From contig NC_049989.1 of NCBI RefSeq assembly GCF_000003815.2, positions 21,171,711 through 21,235,710 on the forward strand: DNA of 64,000 nt, in the 5' to 3' direction. A program made the position numbers and the translations under genes. This DNA comes from Branchiostoma floridae. Its lineage: Eukaryota; Chordata; Leptocardii; Amphioxiformes; Branchiostomatidae. Under the pieces are notes generated by a model that saw only the letters and a program-made list of their open reading frames with translations, did not search any database and was not told where the DNA came from. Of this stretch, positions 10,213 through 22,066 are shown piece after piece. Numbering within the stretch: the first letter of the stretch is position 1; each line of letters begins with the position of its first letter.

Positions 10213-13200
10213 ATGGCTGAGGGACAAGGTGCAGCTGGGTATTCAGGTGAAACTGCAGGTGAGAAATGCTGCTTCTTATGCAAAACTGTAAAAGACTGTA
10301 AAAATATGTTATTTCCAATATTAGAATTTTTAAAAAAAATCTGATAGACGTATAACTCGGTGGCCGGGCATGTTTTTTTTTTTAGCAAATGATCCATAAC
10401 CTTGCTATTACTTTACAGGTGTCCGTAACTACTTCTATTACACTAAGGAAAAGGTGAGCTCAGACTGGAAAGACCTGGCCTTCCATCTTGGGTTGGAACA
10501 ACCCGACATCGACAACATCGAAGGGAGAAACCGAGATGACAAGTCTCGCTGTATGGACCTGTTGGAGGAATGGCTGAAGCGTAACGGAGAGAGAGCCACC
10601 ATAGAGGTCCTGATGGAGGCTCTGTCTGAGGCAAACCTGCAGAGTGTTGTGGATGGTCTGAGGAAGAAACTTCAAGGTAAGAAAATATTAGAAGATGTAC
10701 GGAAGGAATTGCCTGGTATGGTGTGCTTCTTTCTGTACTCTTAACATTGCACATTGATATCTTACTGATATTGAGTTATAGTTCATCTTTTCTACCTATC
10801 ATAGTATCATTGTTTTTGATCAACTGATTTTTCATGTTAAGTTGTGTTGCTAAGATAACCCAAAAAAAATCCCACTTTCTTTTTTTTTGCTTATGGTTCC
10901 TGTCCAGAGGAGGGATCCGGGGTTACCCAGAATGCATTTTTACCTTTGACTCCTGACTTCAGGTTGTTTGTCATGTATGGCTGAATGTGATTTCCAGTCT
11001 TGCCCAGTTTTAGGGCTTTCTGCTCTGTGACTGTGCAGTTTTAGGGGGCAGGTTTATTTAGTGTCTTTGTAGAGGCAATGAATATTACATTTAGGTGTCG
11101 GAGACATCAGTATTCTATACGTTAGATTTGGGTATTTTGTCTTCAAACAGCATTACGTAAACATCAAGATTTCATGATACTCCCGGAAGGAATTTTCGCC
11201 TCGGTTACTAAAAATCGTGGGGACCTTAGGTTTTCAGTATGTGCAACATGTACTATGATGTCTTAGCTTGCGTTGGGTGCCACAATAATCTTAAAGGTCC
11301 CCACATTTTGGTGAGAAATTTGAGATTCGGTTGAGTTATCCACACAGTTGTTCACTATTGATCGCGGTGGATGTCTCCCAGGCGTGTAGTTTCAAGAAAT
11401 TACAATTTTTTTTAAATTTTCGGACACGTGTTGCACATTTTGGGCTATGTCCGGCCGGTTTTGTGGCAGCTGTCATGGACGACTCGGCCGTGCCGAATTT
11501 TTGTGCTCTTATCAGCCCAGGACCATATTGTCAAGCAACACGTAAATGATATGCCCTCGTTGAGATGTTCAAGTCCACACAGCCAGAAAACAGCTGTGGA
11601 AATGCCACTAGTTTTAAATCAGACATCCACCTAGTGACTGAAGTCTATTGTATGTAGACACCAATGTTTATGTATGCAGATTTTCATGATGAAATATATG
11701 CATAGAGCACTGATCAGAGTCCTGTGTTGGCACATGGAAGAAGAGAACAGAACAATAGACCACCTGTTCTAGATTTTTTGTGACTTGTCACGTTTGTTTT
11801 TTCTCGGCAACCCAGTTTTGCAGTCATGAATTTGAGGTTACCAGAAAAAATTGGCAGCACCGCAGGTTGACAGGCACAATATCAACTTGTGTGGAATAGT
11901 GACTTATGGATACGGTACAACCTGACAAATTACGCTTACAGGACGAAAAGGCGGGAGCCACCACTTATCTGTCCATCTGGGGCGCGACATAGTTTCGAAT
12001 AAAATAGAACTTCCGGTCTAACATATATAACTGGCGTAGACCGGAAACCGCAATGCATTGTGGGATACGCCTGATCCCTCCTCTGGGTTTATGTCATTAT
12101 TTTGAATGAATTAGAGAGTCATTTTCTTCAGAACATATTCCATTCAATGCTTTTCTGTCTATTTCCAGAAATGCCCTTTCCAGTTCCAAGTCCAGAGTCT
12201 TCTTCATTGACAGGTGGGAAAAGGTTTTGTGACATACAGGTGAACTTTTAGTTAGTCAAATGTACTCTGACAGAACATTAGCGAATAACTCTTGGTATAT
12301 TGAAAGATCTTCTACTGAAGAATGCAAGCTAACAATACCCTTGTTTGCAGATTAAACTTCCAATACTCTGCCAAAAAGAACTGTGTTTATCCTCAAATAT
12401 AAAGTGTCTTGACACCCAGATTTTTTTCTAAGTTTGAGTTTTAAATCCTACATTTTTTTTCTATTCCAGATGTGTTCCAGAAGTCTGTGAAGAAGTACTA
12501 TGAGTTGAAACTGTCTCACTTCAAGCCTCTGATCTGGAATGACAACTTCACACTTACCCTCAGTGATATCTTCACCCAGTTAGAGTTGGTACCAACAAGT
12601 GAAAAACAGTTCAAAACATCAGAACCCACCAGAAGGGGACAAAGGAAAGAACTGAAGTCATTAGACGACTTGTTCAAGTCAGATGTCACAGGACTGACCA
12701 CAGCACCAAGGTGCATTCTGATTGAGGGTGACGCTGGAGGGGGGAAGACAACGTTTCTGTCCAAAGAAGCCCTAGATGCCGTCTCACATACAACAGAGCT
12801 GGGCAGAAGACACAGCACTGTCCTTTTTATCCGACTCCGAGAGGTGAGAGAGGGGGAGACCATAGAGGAGATGGTGTGGGACCAGTGTGTTGATGAAACA
12901 ACCGAGGGTATTGATGTACAATCCATCAGAACAATCCTAAAGAGAAACAAGTACCGTGTGCTGTTCATCCTAGATGGGTATGATGAGCTGCGGCCTGAGG
13001 CCAGGGCAGCCGGGCAGGCCATTCCCAAACTGTTGTCTGGCAAGTTGTACCCCAACAGCACGATTGTGATCACCTCCCGACCCTCAGCAGGAGTGCAGCA
13101 GTACACCCGGCCAGACTGTCATGTGCACATCATGGGCTTCTCTCCTGAACATATGGTGAAATATGTGAGGAAATATTTCATTAGAGATCCTGAGCTGGCA

Positions 13201-15805
13201 GAGGATTTCATTGGGAAATATTTTACAATCAATCCATTCCTCAACCAGAAAACATTTCTTAATGATCAGAAACTCAGCTTAATCCAGATTCCAATGTTCC
13301 TGATGTTGGTCTGTGTGTTGTGGGAGGAGGACCAAGAGATGGTGTCTACAGGAACAATGACGGGGCTGTATGACAACCTGCTGACATGTCTGGTCAGAAA
13401 GCACTGTGAGCGGGAAGGAGTGGACATGCCAACAGAAGGGCTACCTGCAGAGGTTGCTGAGTCATTACTGCAGTTTGGCAAGCTAGCACTAGAGGCACTA
13501 CTCAGGAATGAGACCCTGCTTGATCTTACAGAAGTAGAGAAAGAAAAGGTGAATTGGGAGTTGCTGTTAAAGCTGGGTGTGGTCTCCTTGGAGGTGTCTT
13601 CCTCTAAATTGCATCCTAGGAAACAGCTGAACTTTTCCCACAAGACCATGCAAGAGTTTCTGGCCGGGCGTTATGTTGCTCATGCTCTGTTGAACCAACA
13701 CATTGTAGAGCTGCTGCAGCTCACCTCCATAACCAAGGTGTTTGAAGTCAGTAACCTGCTTCAGTTCACGTGTGGCTGTGACTCACGGGCAGCACAAGCT
13801 GTGATGGAGGAATTGAGCAAGATCAGCAGCAAAGAGTTCACACACTTGAGACCAGATCAATTTGAATGTTCAAATGTGCCAAAGGATCAAGACTTGCAAA
13901 AGTCCTGCAAAACATATGAAGAGTTTGCAGCATTGTGCCTAACTATCCTTAGTGAGAGACAAGAACCAGAAGTGCTTCAGGGCATCAGTCAGGCCCTCCC
14001 AATTGTCATGCTGAACAGCTCCATTAACAGTAGGGAAGCCACAGGTCTGAAGTATTACATACAAAATCTTCATTCAGCAAACCTGCCAGACAGGCTCATA
14101 CTTAGGATCGGTGGATACACTGACAGCAGCTACGCAATTCAGTACCTTCAGCAGTGTTTTACAGCTTCACTCCCTGGACTTAGATTGGACTTAAAACTAT
14201 CAGGACAGTTTGACTCACCTGATGAGACTGCCAGGCTGGTTTCAGTTCTGAAGAATGTTCCTGGTCTGAGGGTGCTGGATCTGTCAGGAACAGCCCTGTC
14301 ACATACAGGACTAACACCATCATCACTCCAGCCACTTGTGCAGGGGTTCAGCCACATGTCTCTGTTAGAGGAGCTGGATCTTACTTGGAACCATGACCTT
14401 GGTGATGCTGGGATGGAAGTCCTGCAGGTTTTGCTGTCCAGTGTTCCACGTCTGGCTGTACTCCGTCTAAGGAGTGTCAGCATGACAGCTGTGGGCATGT
14501 CATCCCTGGCTCCCTACATGCACCACCTAGTGGGACTGAGAGTACTGGATATAACTGGTAATAAGATCGGTGACACTGGGCTGGAATCTCTCACCACCGT
14601 CCTCCCCATCTTCACAGCCATGATGGTGTTGGTCCTGAAGAGGATCGGTATCAGCCCCACAGGCATGAGCACACTGGTCCCTGCACTGTGTCAGCTAACC
14701 AGACTGATCAAACTGGACATCAGTGGTAATGCCATAGGAGACCCTGGGCTGGAATGCCTGGCTGCTATCCTCCACAACCTCACAGCCATGAAGGTGTTGA
14801 TTCTCAGGAGTACAGATATCAGTGACAGCGGAATATCAGCCCTGATCAAAGCTGTGCCTCACCTGGTGCAATTACAGGTGTTGAATGTGAGTCTCAATTA
14901 CATAGGGGACTCAGGGATTGTCTCACTGGTGCAAACACTCTGCCAGCCCAGCAGTTTGGACATGGAGCAAAACCCACCTGGTGACAAGAGTCTGACCACA
15001 GCCCCTCATTATAACACCACACTACAGGAGCTGTACATTGGGGAGAATGACGAAGTAACAGGAGCCGGACTGGGGAGGGTCGCACAGCTCATCAGCGTAC
15101 TGCCAGCACTGACCAGGCTGGACATGTCTCGTCGCTGGGACACACCTGCACACCTGTCTGACACCGCTGCCATGGCTCTGGCTGAGGCTCTACCCAGACT
15201 CCCTGCCCTGGAGCGGCTGGACCTGGAGCACATCTCCATGGAGCCTGCAGGGTTCCAGGCTGTGGTGCAGGCTGCTGAGGAACACCCTACACTGAAGTGG
15301 CTGTAGTGAGTTATATTTACTATGTTATCCTATATGCATACTGTACTGAGCAGGGAGCTTAAAAGAACGCTGAAGTTAAGTGACTTATAGTGGTTATCTT
15401 ATGAGCATTAACCATACTGTACTGCTCTAATATAATGTAGTAGTTGATAAAATTCTACCTAATAAGATGTGTGAATTTATATTTTCTCCATTGTTTAAAT
15501 TCTAACGAAATGTGATATTGAGTATATATATGATATTGAATGATAAAAACCTGAGTGTACTGGTAGCATTACAGGTACTGTACCAGTATTCAGTGTTATA
15601 TTAACCTTATATGGCACCAGATTATTTTTGAATTTCTTGTTTATCAGAAGTTGTACTCCCACGTTCTGCTGTTATTGTTATGACAACATGTAGCATTTGA
15701 TGTAACCTAGCATCTCCTTTCTTCCTTTTCCCCATCCACAGCTACACTGAGCGTCTAGTTCCTGAGGGAGCGGACACCACAGCCAGCTGCCTGGATCTGT
15801 GGTAA
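10213..15805 (+). CDS. NLR gene 1: DEATH-NACHT-LRR protein (5 coding exons)
   Basis: Likely a cytosolic NOD-like receptor. Exons: 10213-10258, 10419-10676, 12169-12213, 12470-15305 and 15742-15805. All joins are GT-AG, the first three are phase 1, and the model gives about 1082 aa. The start ATGG has A at -3 and no competing upstream ATG in the exon. Exon 2 encodes a DEATH-fold domain (about residues 17-101; DWKDLAFHLGL, RCMDLLEEWLKR). Exon 4 carries the NACHT ATPase: Walker A GDAGGGKT near residue 203, Walker B LFILDGYDEL and sensor-1-like IVITSRPS. A helical part (NFSHKTMQEFLAGRYVA) and about a dozen RNase-inhibitor-type LRRs (LRVLDLSG, LEELDLTWN) follow. Exon 4 appears to end in a TAG, but the donor GTGAGT splits that codon (TA|G), so the last exon adds about 20 residues. 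A tandem paralogue follows. Such DEATH-NACHT-LRR genes are expanded in amphioxus. Ligand unknown. Confidence 0.93.
10677..12168 (+). other. Intron 2 of NLR gene 1
   Basis: 1.49 kb between the DEATH exon and the linker exon. No coding sequence is recognisable. A hairpin (ttccggtct ... agaccggaa, 12010-12048) encloses a TATATA stretch and is followed by gcattgtgggat. Confidence 0.8.
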
Positions 15806-16060
15806 AGCTGAGTCCCCAACATGCCGACCTGTTGCTGAGGTCAGCATTCTGTATTAAATTTTATAAGGCTTAAGACATTCATAAAGAACTGATTTTGTTT
15901 CCATCTAGAATAATGAGAGCTTTCAAATACAATGTAAAATTTCTATGATTGTAGTAATGTTAAATCCCCATTCCAATCTATAAGGAATAAACAAAGCTAG
16001 TTACTATAAATTATGTTAATTAGAAAAGAAAGATAATTTTGCTTGGTGTTGTGTGGAGGA
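15806..16060 (+). other. 3' untranslated region of NLR gene 1, first part
   Basis: Sequence after the TAA is conserved with the same region of NLR gene 2 (phrase gagtccccaacatgccgacc). It includes a possible 3'UTR donor ctgag|gtcagc at about 15837-15844, also present in gene 2. Confidence 0.55.
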
Positions 16061-16063
16061 CCA

Positions 16064-16440
16064 CAGGTGTGCTAACAGGTGTGTTTGTTACAGGTGTGGC
16101 TGTCCCGACAGGTGCCCTCCAGTTTGGACCCCCTGTGTAAGTACACCAGCAGGTGTAAGGTGTGGGGACCACAGGTGTGCTAACAGGTGTGTTTGTTACA
16201 GGTGTGGCTGTCCCGACAGGTGCCCTCCAGTCTGGACCCCCTGTGTAAATACACCAGCAGGTGTAAGGTGTGGGGACCACAGGTGTGCTAACAGGTGTGT
16301 TTGTTACAGGTGTGGCTGTCCCGACAGGTCCCCTCCAGTCTGGACCACCGGTGTAAGTACACCAGCAGGTGTAGGGTGTGGGGACCACAGGTGTGCTAAC
16401 AGGTGTGTTTGTTACAGGTGTTGCTGTCCTGAAAGGTTCA
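16064..16440 (+). repeat. 108-bp exon-like cassette array, 3 cassettes plus terminal exon
   Basis: Cassette exons of exactly 43 nt can be read at 16094-16136, 16202-16244 and 16310-16352. Each is preceded by gctaac and tgtttgttacag and followed by gtaagt (gtaaat in the second). A fourth acceptor opens a terminal segment at 16418. The spacing is exactly 108 bp each time. Because 108 is a multiple of 3, long Cys-rich and Thr/Pro-rich frames stay open on both strands, but nothing else supports translation. The array lies after the NLR stop codon, so it would be 3'UTR if spliced. Confidence 0.85.
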
Positions 16441-17310
16441 ACCCGGACATCACTCAAAAATCATCACCCCAACATCTGCTTGAAGACCGTATGGAAATCC
16501 CTTGAATCTTCTTGAACGTGGACATCAGGGATGTCATCACGGGTTGCAATGGATCCTTCTCCTCCACTCAGACTTGTCTTCCATGGAAATCCCTATGACG
16601 ACTCAACTATTCAACTGCTTATGTAATGCACATCTGGACTCCAGACAACAATGATGTAACAAGGACACATAGTCTATCCTGATGAAGGGACAGTTATGAC
16701 AGCTGTTTAGGAAATAAATTAGTCTGATTTTATGTGACAAACATGTATATAGAAAAATTATTTCTGACATTTCTAAGTGACACAGCTTTCTGTAGTATTT
16801 TTCAAAGGAGATTTCCAATGCCCAAACATCATTTTGCTTTCAGCAGATGGCAATGATTGATGTTTAACTGGAGTTCTTAATGTTTATTGCATGACTACAC
16901 TGTTTTTTTATTCAATTGACATGCATGGTAGTAAAACCTTGATACAGGTGTGCCTACAGGTGTGGCTGTTCCCACATGCTCGAAGCCCGACCAATCACTA
17001 AAAAACACTTAGTCTAAGATCTTTCACCTTAACATCTGCTTGGAGAAGTATTTGAATTTTGGCCTTTTACTTAACTTTGCCACCCAACAAGCACGCTACT
17101 GGAAAAAGTTGTAGTCCTTAGGACAGGGCGTTAAGCCTTGTTCCACTGTTCATTGTGCTTATCGTAAAGAGCTAATCTTTTTTCCTGGTACAATGAACCT
17201 GTAAATAATGTACATTAAGGGTCTTCTCTGTCACAACTATTGGAAGACTAGCTCCTCAGTGAGCTAAACTGTTTTTTTGTGTACTTTTTGTGTCAATAAA
17301 GTTTTTATTA
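16418..17310 (+). other. NLR gene 1 candidate terminal 3' exons and poly(A) signal
   Basis: A terminal segment begins after the acceptor at 16417. A second, similar segment begins near 16959 (gtgtggctgttcccac), and both share the phrase aacatctgctt. A canonical AATAAA lies at 17296-17301, followed by a T-rich stretch. This suggests alternative last exons of the 3'UTR. Next come an (ATTC)n microsatellite and the gap. Confidence 0.5.
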
Positions 17311-17317
17311 TATGTTC

Positions 17318-17347
17318 ATTCATTCATTCATTCATTCATTCATTCAT
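17318..17347 (+). repeat. (CATT)n microsatellite at gap edge
   Basis: Tandem cattcatt units run directly into the 100-N gap, the usual kind of place for an assembly break. Confidence 0.9.
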
Positions 17348-17447
17348 NNNNNNNNNNNNNNNNNNNNNNNNNNNNNNNNNNNNNNNNNNNNNNNNNNNNN
17401 NNNNNNNNNNNNNNNNNNNNNNNNNNNNNNNNNNNNNNNNNNNNNNN
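17348..17447. other. Assembly gap, 100 N
   Basis: The round length suggests a nominal size. It removes the start, DEATH exon, linker exon and about 75 bp of the NACHT exon of NLR gene 2. The true gap is probably several kilobases if gene 2 has the intron layout of gene 1. Confidence 0.95.
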
Positions 17448-20400
17448 CTTCACACTTAGTCTCAGTGATATCTTCACCCAGTTGGAGTTGATGCCAAAAA
17501 GTGAAAAACAGCTCAAAACAACAACAAAATCCAAAAGGTCAGAATCAGACAAGGAAAAACTAAGTAAAGAACTGAAGTCATTAGACGACTTGTTCAACCC
17601 AGATGTCACAGGACTGTCCACAGCACCAAGGTGCATTCTGATTGAGGGTGAAGCCGGAGGGGGGAAGACAACGTTTCTGTCCAAAGAAGCCCTAGATGCC
17701 GTCTCACAGAAAACAGAGCTGGGAAGAAGACACAACATCATCCTTTCTATCCGACTCCGGGAGGTGAGAGAGGGGGAGACCATAGAGGAGATGGTGTGGG
17801 ACCAGTGTGTTCCAAAAACAACTAAAGGTATTGATGTACAATCTATCCAAGCAATCTTACAGAGGAACGAGTCTTGTGTGCTCTTCCTCCTAGATGGGTA
17901 TGATGAGCTGCAGCCTGAAGCCAGCGCAGCCGGGCAGGCCATTCCAGAACTGTTGTCTGGCAAGTTGTACCCCAACAGCACGATTGTGATTACCTCCCGA
18001 CCCTCAGCAGGAGTGCAGCAGCAAACCCGGCCAGACTGTCATGTGCACATCATGGGCTTCTCTAAAGAACATGTACAGAAATACATGCAGCAGTATTTCA
18101 CTGTTGTTAAGAAGCAGGAACTGACAAAGAACCTTGTTGTACATGTCAAAGATAATGAACTTTTGAACAATTTAATCCAGACTCCAATTTTCCTTGATGC
18201 TGGTCTGTCTGCTGTGGGAGGAGGATCAAGAGATGGTGTCTACTGGAACAATGACAGGACTGTACGACAACCTGCTGACATGTCTGGTTAGAAAGTACTG
18301 TAAGCGGGAAGGAGTGGACATGCCAACAGAAGGGCTGCCTACAGAGTTTGCTGAGTCATTACTGCAGCTCGGTAAGCTTGCGCTAGAGGCACTGCTGAGG
18401 AATGAGACCCTGCTTGATGTTGCAGAATTAGAGAGAGAGAAGGTAAATTGGAAGTTGTTGTTAAAGCTGGGTGTAGTCTCCTTGGAAGTTTCTTCCTCTA
18501 GATTGCATCCTCGGAAACAGCTGAACTTTTCCCACAAGACCATGCAAGAGTTCCTGGCTGGACGATATGTTGCTCATGCTCTGGTGAACCTAGACATTGT
18601 AGAGCTGCTGCAGCTCACCTCCATAACCAAGGTGTTTGAACTCAGTAACCTGCTTCAGTTCACGTGTGGCTGTGGCTCACGGGCAGCACAAGCTGTGATG
18701 GAGGAACTGAGCAAGATCAGCAGCAGAGAGTTCTCACACTTGAGACCAGAACATTTTGAAAGGTCAGATGTGCCAATGGATCGAAACCTGCAAGAGTCCT
18801 GCAAAAGATATGAAAGGTTTGCAGCCTTGTGCCTGACCATCCTTAGTGAGAAACAAGAACCAGAAGTTCTTCAGGGCATCAGTCAGGCCCTGCCTATTGT
18901 CATACTGGACAGCTCCATTAACAGTAGAGAAGCCACAGGTCTGAAGTATTACATACAAAATCTTCATGCAGCAAACCTGCCAGACAGGCTCATACTTAAC
19001 GTCCCTAAAGGCTCTGACAGCAGAGACACAGTTCAGTACCTACAGCAGTGTTTTACAACTTCACTCCCTGGACTTAGATTGGACTTGAAACTATCAGGAC
19101 AGTTTGACTCACCTGATGAGACAGCCAGGCTGGTTTTAGTTCTGAAGAATGTTCCAGCTCTGAGGGCGCTGGATCTGTCAGACACATTACTAACACCATC
19201 ATCACTCCAGCCACTTGTGCAGGGGTTCAGCCACATGTCTCTGTTAGAGGAGCTGGATCTTAGCTCTAACCTTTACCTTGGTGATGCTGGGATGGAAGTC
19301 CTGCAGGTTGGGCTGTCCAGTGTTCCACACCTGGCTGTACTCCGTCTTAGGGAAGTCAACATGACAGCTATGGGCATGTCATCCCTGGCTCCCTACATGC
19401 GCCACCTAGTGGGACTGAGAGTACTGGATATAACTGATAACGATGAGATCGGTAACACTGGGCTGGAATCTCTCACCACCATCCTCCCTATCTTCACAGC
19501 CATGCAGGTGTTGGGCCTGTGTGGCATCAGTATCAGCCCCACAGGCATGCGCACACTGGTCCCTGCACTGTGTCAGCTAACCAGACTGATCAAACTGGAC
19601 ATTAGTTTTAATGCCATAGGAGACCCCGGGCTGGAATGTCTGGCTGCTATCCTCCACCACCTCACAGCCATGAAGGTGTTGGTTCTCAGTGGTACACGTA
19701 TCAGTGACAGGGGAATATCATCCCTGATCAAAGCTCTGCCTCACCTGGTGCAATTACAGGTGTTGAATGTGGGATTCAATAACATAGGAGACTCAGGGAT
19801 TGTCTCACTGGTGCAAACACTCTGCCAGCCCAGCAGTTTGGACATGGAGCAAAACCTACCTGGTGACAAGAGTCTGACCACAGCCCCTCGCTGTAACACC
19901 ACACTACAGGAGCTGCGCATTGGGTGGAATAGGAGAGTAACAGGAGTCGGACTGGGGAGGGTCGCACAGCTCATCAGCGCACTGCCGGCACTGACCAGGC
20001 TGGACATGTCTGGTAACGTGCGCACACCTGCACACCTGTCTGACACCACTGCCATGGCTCTGGCCGAGGCTCTACCCAGACTCCCTGCCCTGGAGTGGCT
20101 GCACCTGGCGTACATCTCCATGGAGCCTGCAGGGTTCCGGGCTGTGGTGCAGGCTGCTGAGGAACACCCAACACTGGAGTGGCTGTAGTGAGTTATACTG
20201 GTTATTCTATAGCCATATGTATAGGCATACTGTATTGTTCTTAAAAGAACATTATTATAAGTAAGTGAGTTATAGTGTTAATCTTATAAGCATAAACTGT
20301 ACTGTACTGCATGGTAGCTTAAAATGAGTCTAATAACATTATTAGTATGTAGTAATTGATGGAATTCCTACTGATAAGATACTGTGAATTGGCTTTTGCT

Positions 20401-22066
20401 CCACTGTGTGTACTATTAAATTCTAATAAATGTACACAATTTAACTGTACTTTGATAATGTACTTACTCTACTTTACTTAGTCTCATCCTCATGTCTGAG
20501 GGTCGGGGACTATGGTGGCATCCAGTATCAGCCTCCTCCACTATGTACTATGTACTAATAAAGGGTTAATGACCCGCCCCGAGGTGTACATGGTGTCATA
20601 ACGCCTGGTCCTTTGCTATAACCACCGAATAAAACCACTGATGTGAGCGAAGCGTTATGACACCATGTATACCGAGGAACAGGCGGGTCATTAACGTTAT
20701 TATCATATAGCCTACCCAAACTTGCAAATTCCTGTATGACGCATAGATCCCTTGGTACTAAACGTGTGAATTCCTTTGTCGAATTTCTGAAAGTTCACAT
20801 TTGGTAATACATATGTAAGGAGATTACAGATTTCATTTTGAAACCAAAATTTCCACAGAAAATATTCGAAACATTGCAGGCTTTTTAGAAAAACAAAACT
20901 CATTATCAATGCTAACAGAAGGAGCCGGCATATGTTTTGCTCCTTTTTATTGGCCAATGCCTGCATATACCTTTCTTTCGTTCCTTTTGATTGGTCAAAA
21001 TGAATCAACACCCGCACCGGTGTTAATTCAAAATGAATTAACACCCGCACCGGTGTTAATTCAAAATGAATTAACACCCGCTCCGGTGTTGATTTGCACC
21101 TGCCTGGCCGGAATCGAAGTGTTACGGCGTCATAACCAACGTGGAACGGGGCCTTCTGATTGGTCCACGGTCAGCCTTGTCAGAAACTTTTAAAGTAGTA
21201 GGCTAATATCTGAAAGTAGCAGGCAAGCCGCTTGGCTTGCAGCGAGCCACGAAGTGGCGAGCGGGGGGTAGGTACGGGAGGGGGTTGCCCCCTCCTGTAA
21301 GGGGGGTTTTGGGGGCCTTCCCCAGGAAAAATTTGTAAATTTAGACCCCTAAACATGGTTTTTGGTCCATTCTGGGCAACTTTTCTTGTCAGCTTATATC
21401 TTTAAGAGTTTACATCTTGGAATTAACCTCTACCATTTTGTGAAAGAATCCATCCACAATCAGGCATGTTGTGTTTCTAGTTATAGTCCAGAAAACAGTC
21501 ACAGGCACACAGAGCTAGGCCCATGCACGCAAAGGTCCAGATATTAGAACTCCACCTCCTTGGAGGTGTGGTGGCAGTGTCTGCTGCAAGCTCAGATAAT
21601 GTAAACAACAGAGAAAACCTAATACACGTGTGGGACATTCGTCAAAATGACAGTTTTCAGATCCCGGAAGACCCAGTAAGCTATCAGAAAACTGCCAGAG
21701 ATTTATCAAGACAAATTGCTGGGGGATTTTGTAACAAAAGTAGGCGGCTGAAAAATGTAAAGTAGGCGGGGAAAATAGCCGGCTGCCGGCTTGATTTGAC
21801 AAGGCTGACGGTGCCTGGCTATATGATAATATTGCATATTGACTTACATTAACCTATATAATCACAAGGTGTATTAAGGCACCAGATATTTTTAATCTCT
21901 TATTTATCAGTAGTTTTGATGTCATATTCTGCAATTAAAGCCATGACAAAATGTAGCTTTCGATGTAACTTAGCATCTCCTTTCTTCCTTTTCCCAACAC
22001 AGCTACATTAAGCGTCTAGTTCCCGAGGGAGCGGACACCACAGCCAGCTGTCTGGAGCTGCTCTGA
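17448..22066 (+). CDS. NLR gene 2: NACHT-LRR paralogue, 5' partial, one frameshift
   Basis: Tandem duplicate of NLR gene 1 with the same architecture from the NACHT exon onward. The exon at 17448-20187 has Walker A GEAGGGKT, Walker B LFLLDGYDEL and IVITSRPS, and then the LRR region. It is joined at donor GTGAGT (20188) to the last exon 22003-22066, which ends in TGA. The start and DEATH domain fall in the gap. Near 18199 there is one extra T compared with gene 1 (cctt against cct), which shifts the frame just after IPMFL/TPIFL. The frame downstream stays open for about 660 codons. That pattern fits a sequencing error or a very recent mutation better than an old pseudogene. Paralogue identity is high throughout, with differences concentrated in the linker before NACHT and in some LRR faces. 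Confidence 0.88.
20564..20695. repeat. Inverted repeat (gttaatgacccgcc ... ggcgggtcattaac)
   Basis: The left arm, about 20564-20604, and the right arm, about 20651-20695, are near-complementary. Both include acatggtgtcataacgc or its complement. It is probably one end structure of a larger non-autonomous element extending to about 21200. Confidence 0.75.
20996..21094. repeat. 33-bp tandem array of palindromic units, 3 copies
   Basis: Three units of 33 bp, each containing gaattaacaccc and, inverted, ggtgttaattc around a short GC-rich centre. Each unit is itself a hairpin. Confidence 0.85.
21214..21812 (+). repeat. Dispersed repeat (agtagcaggcaag family), copy B
   Basis: Same order of conserved phrases as 8328-8712, and longer because of a G-rich insert near 21270-21320. 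It lies inside the last intron of NLR gene 2. Confidence 0.7.

Larger units (their letters stand above)
20188..22002 (+). other. Last intron of NLR gene 2, enlarged by repeats
   Basis: In gene 1 this intron is 436 bp; here it is 1815 bp. The extra length corresponds to the palindromic element starting at 20564 and the repeat at 21214-21812. Confidence 0.8.

Noticed and set aside
12516-13106. 196-codon minus-strand frame inside the NLR exon
   Set aside because: Shadow of the NACHT coding strand. It also recurs at the paralogue, where it again only mirrors the sense frame.
16020-16505. 145-150-codon Cys-rich (+) and Thr/Pro-rich (-) frames
   Set aside because: The 108-bp period is a multiple of 3, so frames stay open automatically. 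There is no start context or homology, and splice signals fit better.
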